Source: Pseudomonas putida (GTDB lineage Bacteria > Pseudomonadota > Gammaproteobacteria > Pseudomonadales > Pseudomonadaceae). From it: 64,000 bases of DNA. The stretch's first letter is position 1. Each line of letters begins with the position of its first letter. Shown here in pieces: positions 50,022 to 59,026 of the stretch. A model generated the notes under the pieces. That model was not told where the DNA came from. It worked only from the letters and a program-made list of their open reading frames with translations, and searched no databases. Position numbers and translations under genes: made by a program. The stretch lies in NCBI GenBank assembly GCA_029953615.1, contig CP124529.1, positions 2,074,998 to 2,138,997 on the forward strand. Reading direction: 5' to 3'.

Positions 50022-50690
50022 ATGACAAAAAAAGTAGCGGTGATTCTTTCCGGCTGTGGCGTGTATGACGGCGCCGAAATCCACGAAAGCGTGATCACCC
50101 TGCTGCGCCTCGACCAGCGTGGTGCGCAGGTGCAGTGCTTCGCGCCGAACATTGCGCAGATGCATGTGATCAACCACCTGACTGGCGAGGAAATGCCCGA
50201 GTCGCGCAATGTGCTGGTGGAATCGGCGCGCATTGCCCGCGGCGAGGTAAAGGATATTCGCGAAGCCAAGGCCGAAGACTTCGATGCGCTGATCGTGCCG
50301 GGCGGTTTCGGCGCGGCGAAAAACCTGTCCAACTTTGCCGTGGAAGGCGCCAACTGCAGCGTCCACCCGGATGTGCTGGCCCTGGCCGAAGCTTTTGCCG
50401 ACGCCTGCAAGCCGGTTGGCCTGATCTGCATCTCGCCGGCGCTGGCGGCAAAGATCTACGGGCCGGGCGTGGTCTGCACCATCGGTACTGACGCCAGTAC
50501 TGCGGCAGCCGTGCAGAAAATGGGGGGCACCCATGAAGAGTGCGATGTGCACGATATTGTCGAGGACACCCAGCGCAAACTGGTGACTACCCCGGCGTAC
50601 ATGGAGGCCAAGTCGATCAGCGAGGCGGCTGGTGGCATTTACAAGCTGGTGGATCGGGTGCTGGAGCTGACCCACGAGGGTGACCAGTAA
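50022..50690 (+). CDS. elbB: isoprenoid biosynthesis glyoxalase ElbB (DJ-1/GATase1-like)
   Basis: A 222-residue protein of the ElbB/ES1 group within the DJ-1/PfpI superfamily. MTKKVAVILSGCGVYDGAEIHE at the start (MTKKVAVILSGCGVYDGAE) and the nucleophile elbow VGLICISPALAAK, with C136, are diagnostic. E. coli ElbB has glyoxalase III activity and is linked to early isoprenoid synthesis by name only. GGAG lies 8 bases upstream of ATG 50022. Confidence 0.93.
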   Translation: MTKKVAVILSGCGVYDGAEIHESVITLLRLDQRGAQVQCFAPNIAQMHVINHLTGEEMPESRNVLVESARIARGEVKDIREAKAEDFDALIVPGGFGAAKNLSNFAVEGANCSVHPDVLALAEAFADACKPVGLICISPALAAKIYGPGVVCTIGTDASTAAAVQKMGGTHEECDVHDIVEDTQRKLVTTPAYMEAKSISEAAGGIYKLVDRVLELTHEGDQ

Positions 50691-50696
50691 ATCCTC

Positions 50697-50934
50697 GGGC
50701 CTGCTGCGCAGGCCATCGCCGGCAAGCCAGCTCCCACTTGGACCGCGTCGACCTCAAGCCATGCGCGATACCTGTGGGAGCGGGCGGGCCCGCGAACACG
50801 GGCGAAGCCCGTGCCATCCACCGCGTCGCCTGTTTCGCGGGCTTGCCCGCTCCCACAGGTACTGCGCATGGCTTGAGGTCAGCGCGGTCGGGTGGGAGCT
50901 GGCTTGCCGGCGATGGGCTGCAAAGCAGCCCCGC
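50697..50934. repeat. composite of four REP units forming a nested palindrome
   Basis: From left to right: hairpin ggcctgctgcgcaggcc, REP variant B (ggcaagccagctcccac), spacer gacctcaagccatgcgc, REP variant A (ctgtgggagcgggc), a short hairpin (cacgggcgaagcccgtg), inverted variant A, the spacer's complement (gcgcatggcttgaggtc), inverted variant B, and hairpin gggctgcaaagcagcccc. The two halves are near mirror images. It lies between converging elbB and the UPF0178 gene. Confidence 0.88.
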
Positions 50935-50935
50935 T

Positions 50936-51388
50936 TCAGGGTTTGGACAACCGGGCGATGATCCGGTCCAGCGCATTGGCAAACGCCTGCTTCTCGCGCT
51001 CGCCATAAGGCGCCTGCCCTCCCCCCACCTGGCCCTGCTCGCGCAGGTCGGTGAACAGGTTGCGCGCCGCCAGCCGGTCGCCCATGTTGCGCTCGTCGAA
51101 CTCGCGCCCGCGTGGGTCCAACACCGCCACGCCCTTTTTTACCAGGCGGTCGGCCAACGGTACGTCACTGCAGATCACCAGCTCGCCGGGCACGGCGTGC
51201 TCCACCAGGTAATCGTCGGCCGCATCCATGCCGCTGGGTACCACGATCAGGCGCACGATCGCGAACGCCGGCTTGGCCACAGCCTGGCCCGCCACCATCA
51301 CCACCTCGAACTTGCGCTTGAGGGCGAACTTGACGATCAGATCCTTGGCCGCCTTGGGGCAGGCGTCGGCATCGATCCACACACGCAT
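50936..51388 (-). CDS. UPF0178 family protein (YaiI-like)
   Basis: A 150-residue protein of the YaiI/YqxD (UPF0178) family, with a PIN-like fold. MRVWIDADACPKAAKDLI at the start, VICSDVPLADRLVKKG in the middle, and the conserved Arg-rich VLDPRGREFDERN region match the family. The conserved Asp residues suggest a nuclease-like site, but function is unknown. It is divergent from cyaA across 173 bases. Confidence 0.9.
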   Translation of the reverse strand: MRVWIDADACPKAAKDLIVKFALKRKFEVVMVAGQAVAKPAFAIVRLIVVPSGMDAADDYLVEHAVPGELVICSDVPLADRLVKKGVAVLDPRGREFDERNMGDRLAARNLFTDLREQGQVGGGQAPYGEREKQAFANALDRIIARLSKP

Positions 51389-51561
51389 CGGAAAACCTCA
51401 CAATCGGCTTGAGGCCACCATCATGCCTCAAGCGCAGCGGAAGCTGCAGCAACTGCCCACGCAGCGCTGGGAAAATGGCGCCAATATTTCAATTGCCGCT
51501 TATCCGCCCCCGCCACTCAGGCTACACTCGGCACAGCTCCGCTGGCCTGCCCGAGTGCGCA

Positions 51562-54417
51562 ATGAACCACCCCCACGAAATCCGCCCCGACCTGGACGAA
51601 GGCATCGACCGCAAGGTACTGGCGACATTGCGTGCGCGCTTCCTGCAGCTTAACCAGGGCCGGCTGCAGCGGGCGCTGGAGGGCCTGTCGACGCGCCAGC
51701 AACAAGTGCTGACGCTGCTGCCGCTGCTGTTTCATGTGAACCACCCGTTGCTGCCGGGCTACGTCTCCGGCACTACCCCCGCCGGCGTATCGGGCTACGA
51801 GCCGAGCGCCGACCTGATAGTCGAGGCCCAGCGCCTTGCCCGCTCGTTCACCTACAAAGCCCGCCATGGCAATCCGCCGCGGCTGATCCACGGCCTGTTC
51901 CTGATGGGCAGCCTGGGCTCGCTGGCCCAGGCCGAGCACAGCGACATGGACCTGTGGGTGTGCCACGCGCCCGGCCTGGCCGACGAGCTTCTGGGTGAGC
52001 TGCGTCGCAAATGCCAACTGCTGGAAGCGTGGGCGGAAAGCCTGGGTGCAGAGGCGCACTTCTTTCTGATCGACACGCAAGGTTTCGCCCAGGGCCAACG
52101 CGAAGGCCAGCTCGGTTCCGACGATTGCGGTACCACCCAGCACTACCTGCTGCTGGATGAGTTCTACCGCACCACTATCTGGCTGGCCGGGCGCACACCG
52201 CTATGGTGGCTGGTGCCGGTCTACCAGGAACACGATTACCACGCCTACACCCAGACTCTGCTGTCCAAGCGTTTCATCCGCAGCCAGGACGCCCTCGATC
52301 TCGGCAACCTGGCGCACATCCCGCCCGGCGAGTTCGTCGGCGCCGGCTTGTGGCAACTGTTCAAAGGCATCGATTCGCCCTACAAGTCGTTGCTCAAGTT
52401 GCTGCTGACCGAGGCCTATGCCAGCGAACACCCCGCCGTACGTTGCCTGAGCCTGGACTACAAGCAGGCAGTGTTCGCCAACCAGCTCGACCTCGACGAG
52501 CTGGACCCCTACGTTATGGTGTACCGGCGCATCGAGCGCTACCTGCTGCAACGTGGCGAGGCCGCGCGCCTGGAGCTGGTGCGGCGCAGCCTGTACCTGA
52601 AGGTGAACAAGAAGCTCAGCGACCCGGCCCGGGCCAATGGCTGGCAACGCCGCCTGTTGCAGCGCCTGGCCAACGAGTGGGGCTGGGATGAGCGCCAGCT
52701 GGCCCTGCTCGACAGCCGCAGCCAATGGAAGGTGCAGCAAGTTGCCGTCGAACGCCGTGAACTGGTGGCCGAACTGAACCACAGCTACCGCTTCCTCAGC
52801 CAGTTTGCCCGCTCCCAGAACGCCAGCAGCCGCGCCGACCAGCGCGACCTCAATGTGCTGGGCCGGCGCCTTTACGCGGCCTTCGAACGCCGCGCCGGCA
52901 AGGTCGAAGTGATCAACCCCGGTATCGCCCCGGACCTGGCCGAAGGCACCCTGACCCTGGTCCAGGCGCCTAACCGCAAGGAGCCCGGCAGCCACCACTG
53001 GGAGCTGTACACCGGCAACCTGAGCACCCATGAGGTGGACCACTTCAGCCCGCTAAAGCGCTGCCGCGAGCTGCTCGAGCTGCTGACCTGGGCCCATCGC
53101 AACGGGGTAATCGACAGCAGCACGCGCCTGGCGCTACACCCGGGTGTCAGCGACCTCAGCGAATTCGAGCTGTTCAACCTGATCGGCTGCCTGCAACAGA
53201 GCATTCCCCTGCCCTTGCCGACCGTCAGCGAGGTGCGCCTGTTGCAACCCAGCGTTGCCGACGAAGTGCTGTTGCTGGTCAACGTCGCCATCGACCCGTT
53301 GCGTCACCACCGCGACCTGAACATCCTGATGACCACCGAGCGCACCGACTCGCTGAGCTATGCAGGCGTGCGCGAAAACCTGGTCCTGACCCTGGACCAG
53401 GTCACCCTCAACAGCTGGAACGAGGTACTGGTCCAGCGCTATGACGGCGAGCATGCGCTGATGCGCTGCCTGCGCGACTTTCTCAACAGTCCGGTGTTGC
53501 GCGGCCAGCGGCCAAGGGTGCGGGTGCGCTGTTTCTGCCAAAGCCGCGCCCAGGCCATCGGCCAACGTGTGGAGGAAATTTTCGACACCGTGCAACTGCT
53601 GCTGGACCAGGGCCTGAACCACCGCTACCTGCTGCAGGTGGCCCAGCACACCCATGTGCTGGAGCTGCTGGCCGGGCATGTCGGCCTGACCACCCTGGCC
53701 GAGCACGACGCGCTGCTGGACCACCTGGGCGAAGAGCGTAACGCCTACAGCCCGCTGTACCTGGACGCCAACGCTTTGCAGGACGACGACCTGCGCCTGG
53801 TGCTGGAGCAAGGCCGGCCGGCCTGCATCCAGGTGTTCTACCGCCTGCAGGGTGGCTGGGCCGAGCTGTACGTGCTGGATGAATACAACGCCCTGTGGCA
53901 GCAACGCCTGCCGATGCACGACGACGTCCACCTGCTGTTGCCGCTGCAACGCTTTCTGCGCTCTGTGGTGATGCGCCGGGATGCCCGTCTGCCATTGGAC
54001 ACCCAGCGCGCGGCGTCACTGGACATCCACTACGCGCAACTGTTGCCTTCCGGGCCAGGCAAGGCGCGCAGCATCGAACCGCGCCAGGCCCCGTTCGAGG
54101 GTAACGACCAGCCTTGCTACGAGGTGCAGGCAATCATCCAGGCCGGGGTGGCGGGTGCGGCGCACGTGACGCTGTATTGCGACCAGCAGGAGTTTTCCGA
54201 ACTGGAGCATGGTGAGCAGCTTTATGCAGTGGTGGCCCGGCAGATCATCGGGCAGCGACGGGGTGCAGGGCAGTACCGGTGCTACATCACTGATCTGGAC
54301 TTGTCCGAGTTGCTGGATGACCAGTTGGGGTCGACGCAGATGTACCTGCGCTACAAGCGGGAGCTGGAGCAGGCGCTGAATGAGGGGTTGGAGCAGGTTT
54401 TGGCGGAGAAATCCTGA
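51562..54417 (+). CDS. cyaA: class I adenylate cyclase CyaA
   Basis: A 951-residue class I adenylate cyclase making cAMP from ATP. The N-terminal ~550 residues are the catalytic, nucleotidyltransferase-like domain, with FLMGSLGSLAQAEHSDMDLW near 113-132 (GSLGS plus SDMD metal-binding Asp residues), HYLLLDEFYRT and LYLKVNKKLSDP. The C-terminal ~400 residues are the regulatory domain. The ATG at 51562 is the first Met with the family N-terminus; no strong ribosome site precedes it. It appears to be a single-gene unit ending at a REP pair. Confidence 0.95.
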   Translation: MNHPHEIRPDLDEGIDRKVLATLRARFLQLNQGRLQRALEGLSTRQQQVLTLLPLLFHVNHPLLPGYVSGTTPAGVSGYEPSADLIVEAQRLARSFTYKARHGNPPRLIHGLFLMGSLGSLAQAEHSDMDLWVCHAPGLADELLGELRRKCQLLEAWAESLGAEAHFFLIDTQGFAQGQREGQLGSDDCGTTQHYLLLDEFYRTTIWLAGRTPLWWLVPVYQEHDYHAYTQTLLSKRFIRSQDALDLGNLAHIPPGEFVGAGLWQLFKGIDSPYKSLLKLLLTEAYASEHPAVRCLSLDYKQAVFANQLDLDELDPYVMVYRRIERYLLQRGEAARLELVRRSLYLKVNKKLSDPARANGWQRRLLQRLANEWGWDERQLALLDSRSQWKVQQVAVERRELVAELNHSYRFLSQFARSQNASSRADQRDLNVLGRRLYAAFERRAGKVEVINPGIAPDLAEGTLTLVQAPNRKEPGSHHWELYTGNLSTHEVDHFSPLKRCRELLELLTWAHRNGVIDSSTRLALHPGVSDLSEFELFNLIGCLQQSIPLPLPTVSEVRLLQPSVADEVLLLVNVAIDPLRHHRDLNILMTTERTDSLSYAGVRENLVLTLDQVTLNSWNEVLVQRYDGEHALMRCLRDFLNSPVLRGQRPRVRVRCFCQSRAQAIGQRVEEIFDTVQLLLDQGLNHRYLLQVAQHTHVLELLAGHVGLTTLAEHDALLDHLGEERNAYSPLYLDANALQDDDLRLVLEQGRPACIQVFYRLQGGWAELYVLDEYNALWQQRLPMHDDVHLLLPLQRFLRSVVMRRDARLPLDTQRAASLDIHYAQLLPSGPGKARSIEPRQAPFEGNDQPCYEVQAIIQAGVAGAAHVTLYCDQQEFSELEHGEQLYAVVARQIIGQRRGAGQYRCYITDLDLSELLDDQLGSTQMYLRYKRELEQALNEGLEQVLAEKS

Positions 54418-54423
54418 ATTGCC

Positions 54424-54542
54424 GGGGCTGCTTTGCAGCCCATCGCCGGCAAGCCAGCTCCCACAGGGTACAGCGCCAACCTCAGGCCTTATGCAATCCT
54501 TGTGGGAGCTGGCTTGCCGGCGATGGGCCGCAAAGCGGCCCC
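54424..54542. repeat. REP composite (ggcaagcc variant) with flanking hairpins
   Basis: ggggctgctttgcagccc, then ggcaagccagctcccacagg, a ~45-base spacer, the inverted complement, and gggccgcaaagcggcccc, between converging cyaA and rnk. Confidence 0.85.
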
Positions 54543-54549
54543 CTGGGCC

Positions 54550-54960
54550 TTACAGGTCGAAATCGCCCGCCGCTTCCGGTTGGTACTCGACTTCCAGCAG
54601 CTTCAGCTTGAGGGTCTTGCCCCCCGGCGCCGGCCAGTCGATCTGCTCGCCCACCGAAAGCCCGAGCAAGGCGCAACCGATCGGCGCCAGGATCGAGACC
54701 TTGCCTTCCGGCCCGGCATCCTTCGGATACACCAGCGTCAGGTGGTAATCCTTGCCGCTGGCTTCCTCGCGGCAGTGCACGCGCGAGTTCATGGTCACCA
54801 CGCCAGCCGGGACCTCCTCGTGACCGACCACCTGCTCGGCGCGGTCCAGCTCGCCGATCAAGGCGAGCACACCCGGCGTACTCTCGTCGAGGCTGTCGAT
54901 CAGACGCTCCAGACGTTGTACGTCCAATCGGGTGAGGATGAGGGAAGGCTTGGTGCTCAT
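54550..54960 (-). CDS. rnk: nucleoside diphosphate kinase regulator Rnk (GreA/B-like)
   Basis: A 136-residue Rnk protein: a short N-terminal coiled coil (LDVQRLERLIDSL) and a C-terminal GreA/GreB-type FKBP-like domain (PEGKVSILAPIGCALLGLSVG, VEYQPEA). Rnk binds RNA polymerase near the secondary channel and was first named for effects on Ndk. ATG 54960 is chosen; an AGGAG lies 12 bases upstream, a wide spacing. Confidence 0.93.
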   Translation of the reverse strand: MSTKPSLILTRLDVQRLERLIDSLDESTPGVLALIGELDRAEQVVGHEEVPAGVVTMNSRVHCREEASGKDYHLTLVYPKDAGPEGKVSILAPIGCALLGLSVGEQIDWPAPGGKTLKLKLLEVEYQPEAAGDFDL

Positions 54961-55011
54961 GATCCAGTCAGACTCCTTTGAACAGGCGGTTTTCATCGTG
55001 CAGATAAAGCA

Positions 55012-55035
55012 AAACCCCGCCCAAGGGCGGGGTTT
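55012..55035 (-). terminator. terminator after the cyaY-DUF1289 genes, upstream of rnk
   Basis: AAACCCCGCCC/GGGCGGGGTTT with a 2-base loop, followed by TTTTGCTTT in the minus direction. It lies 72 bases past the DUF1289 stop and ~50 bases before rnk. Confidence 0.82.
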
Positions 55036-55066
55036 GTGAAGACTTTGGCGTCACCGACGCAGAACC

Positions 55067-55094
55067 CGACGTTACCACAGCCGGGTAAATACTC
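55067..55094 (-). promoter_or_regulatory. possible promoter ahead of the rnk-proximal terminator
   Basis: On the minus strand, TTGAGT is followed by a 16-base spacer and TAACGT. A transcript from here would run straight into the terminator at 55035-55012 before reaching rnk, an attenuator-like layout. Weak evidence, based on hexamer similarity only. Confidence 0.3.
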
Positions 55095-55106
55095 AAGCCC
55101 CTGCGA

Positions 55107-55331
55107 TCAGTGTGCCTTAGCCTGGTCGCGCAGCGCCTGGGCCTCGCGGCAGATCTGCCGGCGCCGTTCGTCATCGGCCGAACGCCACTCACGGATGTGC
55201 TCGACATGCCGGTGGCACCCCGTGCACACCCGCTGTTCGTCCAGCCGGCAAACGCTGATGCACGGCGACGGCACGGCGGGGCTGACGTTGCTATAGAGTG
55301 GTTTGGGCGGCCGGGCCTGGGTACTGCTCAT
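55107..55331 (-). CDS. DUF1289 small cysteine-rich protein
   Basis: A 74-residue protein with the DUF1289 metal-binding pattern SPCISVCRLDEQRVCTGCHR (four Cys), probably binding zinc or an Fe-S cluster. It starts 1 base after the cyaY stop, so it is translated with the frataxin homologue; a link to iron handling is plausible but inferred. Confidence 0.9.
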   Translation of the reverse strand: MSSTQARPPKPLYSNVSPAVPSPCISVCRLDEQRVCTGCHRHVEHIREWRSADDERRRQICREAQALRDQAKAH

Positions 55332-55332
55332 G

Positions 55333-55665
55333 TCAGATCTCGTCGAAGTCCAGCTTCTCGCCGGCCCGCTCCCAGACGATGCGTTCGAGCATTTCGCCCA
55401 GCAGTTCCTCGCTCTTTTCGCACACCCACTTGCCGCTGTCCTCGTCGTAGTCGAAGTGGAAACCGCCGGACCGGTCGGCCAGCCACAGCTGGCGCAGCGG
55501 CTCCTGGCGGCTGAAGATCAGCTGGGCGCCGCCCTCGAACTTGACGGTGAGGACGCCGCCGGAGTTCTCCATGTCCAGGTCCAGGCCGCTCTCGTCGAAC
55601 AGGTCTTCCAGCGCCTGTTGGGTCGCGTCGACCAGGTCGTGGAAACGCGCTTCACTCAAACTCAT
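55333..55665 (-). CDS. cyaY: frataxin homologue CyaY
   Basis: A 110-residue iron-binding regulator of Fe-S cluster assembly. The acidic first helix (FHDLVDATQQALEDLFDES) and the beta-sheet segment with GGVLTVKFEGGAQLIFSRQ and QLWLADRSGGFHF are the frataxin fold. It is directly followed by the DUF1289 gene (1-base gap), and divergent from lppL across 334 bases. Confidence 0.94.
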   Translation of the reverse strand: MSLSEARFHDLVDATQQALEDLFDESGLDLDMENSGGVLTVKFEGGAQLIFSRQEPLRQLWLADRSGGFHFDYDEDSGKWVCEKSEELLGEMLERIVWERAGEKLDFDEI

Positions 55666-55781
55666 TGCAGGAACCTCGAAATTGGCTGCGTTACAGGCAA
55701 GCCCGGCAAGATACGGGCGCTGGCCGCTGAATGCAAAGGTTTAGCCGTTGCCTTCACTGGTATGAACTCGAAGCCAGCGCA

Positions 55782-55876
55782 GTACCTGTGGGAGCGGGCA
55801 CGCCCGCGAAGCAGGCTCTGCGGTGGTTGGCACGGGCTCCGCCCGTGTTCGCGGGCACGCCCGCTCCCACAGGTAC
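55782..55876. repeat. tail-to-tail REP pair
   Basis: gtacctgtgggagcgggcac ... gcgaa and, inverted, ttcgcgggc ... cccgctcccacaggtac, with an inner hairpin gcacgggctccgcccgtg. The outer gtacc/ggtac ends extend the pairing. Confidence 0.85.
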
Positions 55877-55933
55877 CGCGAAAGGGCCCTTGCAGGCACC
55901 AAGAATAGCCCGCCCGGCGGACCGGCCCTTGCA

Positions 55934-55962
55934 TAGGCAAGCCGTCGGTCGCTCGGTATACT
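55934..55962 (+). promoter_or_regulatory. promoter candidate of the lppL-lysA-dapF run
   Basis: TAGGCA, 17 bases, TATACT, located 38 bases before the lppL start codon. The -10 is good; the -35 matches four of six. Confidence 0.55.
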
Positions 55963-55999
55963 CGGGCCGCAATACTGCATATTCTAAGGATTTCACCCA

Positions 56000-56209
56000 A
56001 TGAAGCGCCTGATTTCCTCCCTTGCGGCGCTGGTCGCTGTTGCCTGCCTCGTTTCGGCCTGCGGCCAGAAAGGCCCGCTTTACCTGCCTGAAGACGGCAA
56101 GGACGGCAAGGCCAGCCACAAGTCGCACCAGTACCAGCCAAAAGCCAAGCCGGCCCCGACGCAAGAGCAGCAGCCCGAGTCTGAGCCCGAGCAGTCGCCA
56201 GCGCAGTAA
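56000..56209 (+). CDS. lppL: small lipoprotein LppL (LptM-like)
   Basis: A 69-residue lipoprotein. Signal peptide MKRLISSLAALVAVACLVS, lipobox LVSAC with the lipidated Cys at residue 21, followed by GQKGPLYLP, the conserved LptM/YifL motif; LptM helps LPS-translocon (LptD) assembly in E. coli. The tail is Pro/Gln/Glu-rich and disordered. It precedes lysA by 10 bases, the classical lppL-lysA-dapF order. Confidence 0.93.
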   Translation: MKRLISSLAALVAVACLVSACGQKGPLYLPEDGKDGKASHKSHQYQPKAKPAPTQEQQPESEPEQSPAQ

Positions 56210-56219
56210 AGGAAATCAG

Positions 56220-57467
56220 ATGAACGCTTTCAATTACCGCGACGGCGAGCTGTTCGCGGAAGGCGTGGGCCTGTCGGCCATCGCCGAACGCTATGGCACC
56301 CCCACCTACGTGTATTCACGCGCCCACATCGAGGCCCAGTACCGCAGCTACGCCGACGCCCTGCAAGGCACCGAGCACCTGGTGTGCTTCGCGGTCAAGG
56401 CCAACTCCAACCTCGGTGTGCTGAACGTGCTGGCGCGCCTGGGGGCAGGCTTCGACATCGTCTCCGGCGGTGAGCTGGAGCGCGTGCTGGCCGCTGGCGG
56501 CCGTGCCGACCGCGTGGTGTTCTCCGGCGTCGGCAAGACCCGCGACGACATGCGCCGTGCCCTGGAAGTCGGCGTGCACTGCTTCAACGTCGAATCCACC
56601 GACGAACTGGAGCGCCTGCAAGTGGTGGCCGCCGAGATGGGCAAAGTTGCCCCGGTCTCGCTGCGGGTCAACCCGGATGTCGACGCCGGCACCCACCCGT
56701 ACATCTCCACCGGCCTGAAAGAGAACAAGTTCGGCATCGCCATCGCCGATGCCGAGGCCATCTACGTGCGCGCCGCGCAGCTGCCAAACCTGGAAGTGGT
56801 CGGTGTCGACTGCCACATCGGTTCGCAGCTGACCACCGTCGAGCCTTTCCTCGATGCCCTCGACCGCCTGCTGGTGCTGGTCGACCGCCTGGCCGAGTGC
56901 GGCATCCACCTGCGCCACCTGGACCTGGGTGGCGGTGTCGGCGTGCGTTACCGCGATGAGGAGCCGCCGCTGGTGGCCGACTACATCAAGGCCATCCGCG
57001 AGCGCGTCGGCGACCGCGACCTGGCCCTGGTGTTCGAGCCGGGCCGCTACATCGTGGCTAACGCCGGCGTCCTGCTTACCCGCGTGGAATACCTCAAGCA
57101 CACCGAGCACAAGGATTTCGCCATCATCGATGCAGCGATGAACGACCTTATCCGCCCGGCCCTGTACCAGGCCTGGATGGGCATCAGCGCGGTCAAGCCA
57201 CGCACAGGCGAAGGCCGTGCCTACGACCTGGTCGGCCCGATCTGCGAGACTGGCGACTTCCTCGGCAAGGATCGCGTACTGAACCTGGCCGAAGGGGACC
57301 TGCTGGCCGTACAGTCCGCGGGCGCCTATGGTTTTGTCATGAGCTCCAACTACAACACCCGTGGCCGTTGCGCTGAAATCCTGGTCGACGGCGACCAGGC
57401 CTTCGAAGTACGCCGCCGCGAGACCATCGCCGAATTGTACGCTGGCGAAAGCCTGCTGCCGGAGTAA
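56220..57467 (+). CDS. lysA: diaminopimelate decarboxylase
   Basis: A 415-residue PLP enzyme making L-lysine from meso-diaminopimelate. The PLP-lysine is K60 in CFAVKANSN; other landmarks are [19 protein letters not shown], the Gly-rich [22 protein letters not shown] and the substrate loop [10 protein letters not shown]. The start ATG at 56220 follows AAAGGAAATCAG. It is 4 bases from dapF. Confidence 0.97.
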   Translation: MNAFNYRDGELFAEGVGLSAIAERYGTPTYVYSRAHIEAQYRSYADALQGTEHLVCFAVKANSNLGVLNVLARLGAGFDIVSGGELERVLAAGGRADRVVFSGVGKTRDDMRRALEVGVHCFNVESTDELERLQVVAAEMGKVAPVSLRVNPDVDAGTHPYISTGLKENKFGIAIADAEAIYVRAAQLPNLEVVGVDCHIGSQLTTVEPFLDALDRLLVLVDRLAECGIHLRHLDLGGGVGVRYRDEEPPLVADYIKAIRERVGDRDLALVFEPGRYIVANAGVLLTRVEYLKHTEHKDFAIIDAAMNDLIRPALYQAWMGISAVKPRTGEGRAYDLVGPICETGDFLGKDRVLNLAEGDLLAVQSAGAYGFVMSSNYNTRGRCAEILVDGDQAFEVRRRETIAELYAGESLLPE

Positions 57468-57471
57468 CCCC

Positions 57472-58302
57472 ATGCTGCTGCGTTTTACCAAGATGCATGG
57501 GCTGGGCAACGACTTCATGGTCCTCGACCTGGTCAGCCAGCATGCGCACATCCAGCCCAAGCACGCCAAGCAATGGGGTGATCGCCACACCGGCATCGGC
57601 TTTGACCAGTTGCTGATCGTCGAGGCACCGAACAACCCTGAAGTGGATTTCCGCTACCGCATCTTCAACGCCGACGGCTCCGAGGTAGAGCAGTGCGGCA
57701 ACGGTGCCCGCTGCTTCGCCCGCTTCGTGCTGGACAAGCGCCTGACCGCGAAAAAGCGCATCCGCGTGGAAACCAAGAGCGGCATCATCGAACTGGACGT
57801 ACAGAATGACGGCCAGGTCAGTGTCGACATGGGGCCACCGCGCTTCATCCCTGCCGAAATCCCCTTCGTCGCCGACGAGCAGGCGCTGAGCTACCCACTG
57901 GAAGTCGACGGCCAGGTGCATTCGATTGCCGCCGTGTCCATGGGTAACCCGCATGCCGTGCTGCGTGTCGACGATGTGCGTACCGCACCGGTGCACCAGC
58001 TGGGCCCGAAGATCGAAAACCACCCACGCTTCCCGCAGCGGGTGAATGCCGGCTTCCTCCAGGTCATCGACCGCCACCGCGCCAACCTGCGGGTATGGGA
58101 ACGTGGAGCCGGCGAAACCCAGGCCTGCGGCACCGGCGCTTGCGCCGCCGCCGTGGCAGCGATCAGCCAGGGCTGGATGGACTCTCCGGTGTCCCTCGAC
58201 CTGCCCGGTGGCCGCCTGCACATCGAATGGGCCGGCCCCGGCAAGCCCGTATTGATGACCGGCCCGGCCGTACGCGTCTACGAAGGACAGGTTCGTCTCT
58301 AA
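57472..58302 (+). CDS. dapF: diaminopimelate epimerase
   Basis: A 276-residue PLP-independent epimerase of LL- and meso-diaminopimelate. The two catalytic cysteines are C75 (EQCGNGARC) and C219 ([10 protein letters not shown]). The N-terminal [11 protein letters not shown] is the family start. It supplies meso-DAP to LysA and to peptidoglycan, and lies between lysA and the DUF484 gene. Confidence 0.97.
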   Translation: MLLRFTKMHGLGNDFMVLDLVSQHAHIQPKHAKQWGDRHTGIGFDQLLIVEAPNNPEVDFRYRIFNADGSEVEQCGNGARCFARFVLDKRLTAKKRIRVETKSGIIELDVQNDGQVSVDMGPPRFIPAEIPFVADEQALSYPLEVDGQVHSIAAVSMGNPHAVLRVDDVRTAPVHQLGPKIENHPRFPQRVNAGFLQVIDRHRANLRVWERGAGETQACGTGACAAAVAAISQGWMDSPVSLDLPGGRLHIEWAGPGKPVLMTGPAVRVYEGQVRL

Positions 58303-58315
58303 GCGAGTAACCGCC

Positions 58316-59026
58316 ATGACCGATCAGCCCAAGGTTGTACCCCAGCAGTACGCCGAGCTCGATGCCGAAGCGGTGGTCGCCTACCTGCGCGCCCACCCCA
58401 CTTTCTTCGCCGAGCACGACGAGCTGCTGATCGAACAGCGCATCCCGCACCAGCGGGGCGACAGCGTGTCGCTGGTAGAGCGCCAGCTCAAGCTGCTGCG
58501 CGACCGCAACATCGAGATGCGCCACCGCCTGTCGCAACTGATGGACGTGGCCCGTGACAACGACCGGCTGTTCGACAAGACCCGCCGGCTGATCCTCGAC
58601 CTGCTCGATGCCGGCAGCCTGGAAGAAGTGGTGATGGCGGTCGAAGACAGCCTGCGCCAGGAGTTCCAGGTACCCTTCGTCAGCCTGATCCTGTTCGGCG
58701 AAAATGTCGCGCCGGTCGGGCGCTGGGTGAGCAACGCCGAAGCGCAGCAGGCCATCGGTGCCCTGCTGGGCGGCGGCAAGACGGTCAGCGGCAACCTGCG
58801 CGAGCACGAGCTGGCCTTCCTGTTCGGTGAAGAACAGCGCCGGGAAGTGGGCTCCAGCGCCGTGGCTGCCCTGGAATACCATGGCCTGCACGGGGTGCTG
58901 GCGATCGGCAGCCGCGACCCGCAACACTACAAGAGCAGCGTCGGCACCCTGTTCCTCGGCTACATCGCCGAAGTACTTGGCCGGGTTGTGCCCCGCGTTA
59001 CCCAGACCCTGCGCCCGGTACGTTGA
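58316..59026 (+). CDS. DUF484 family protein (GAF-like)
   Basis: A 236-residue protein conserved between dapF and xerC. After an N-terminal helical segment ([19 protein letters not shown]) comes a coiled coil and a GAF-like fold ([23 protein letters not shown]). DUF484 function is unknown. Its stop overlaps the xerC start (TGATG), so the two are translationally coupled. Confidence 0.9.
   Translation: MTDQPKVVPQQYAELDAEAVVAYLRAHPTFFAEHDELLIEQRIPHQRGDSVSLVERQLKLLRDRNIEMRHRLSQLMDVARDNDRLFDKTRRLILDLLDAGSLEEVVMAVEDSLRQEFQVPFVSLILFGENVAPVGRWVSNAEAQQAIGALLGGGKTVSGNLREHELAFLFGEEQRREVGSSAVAALEYHGLHGVLAIGSRDPQHYKSSVGTLFLGYIAEVLGRVVPRVTQTLRPVR

Larger units (their letters stand above)
55666..55999. other. 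334-base divergent gap between cyaY and lppL
   Basis: The gap contains a tail-to-tail REP pair (55782-55876) and a lppL promoter candidate (55934-55962). No additional gene is seen. Confidence 0.7.
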
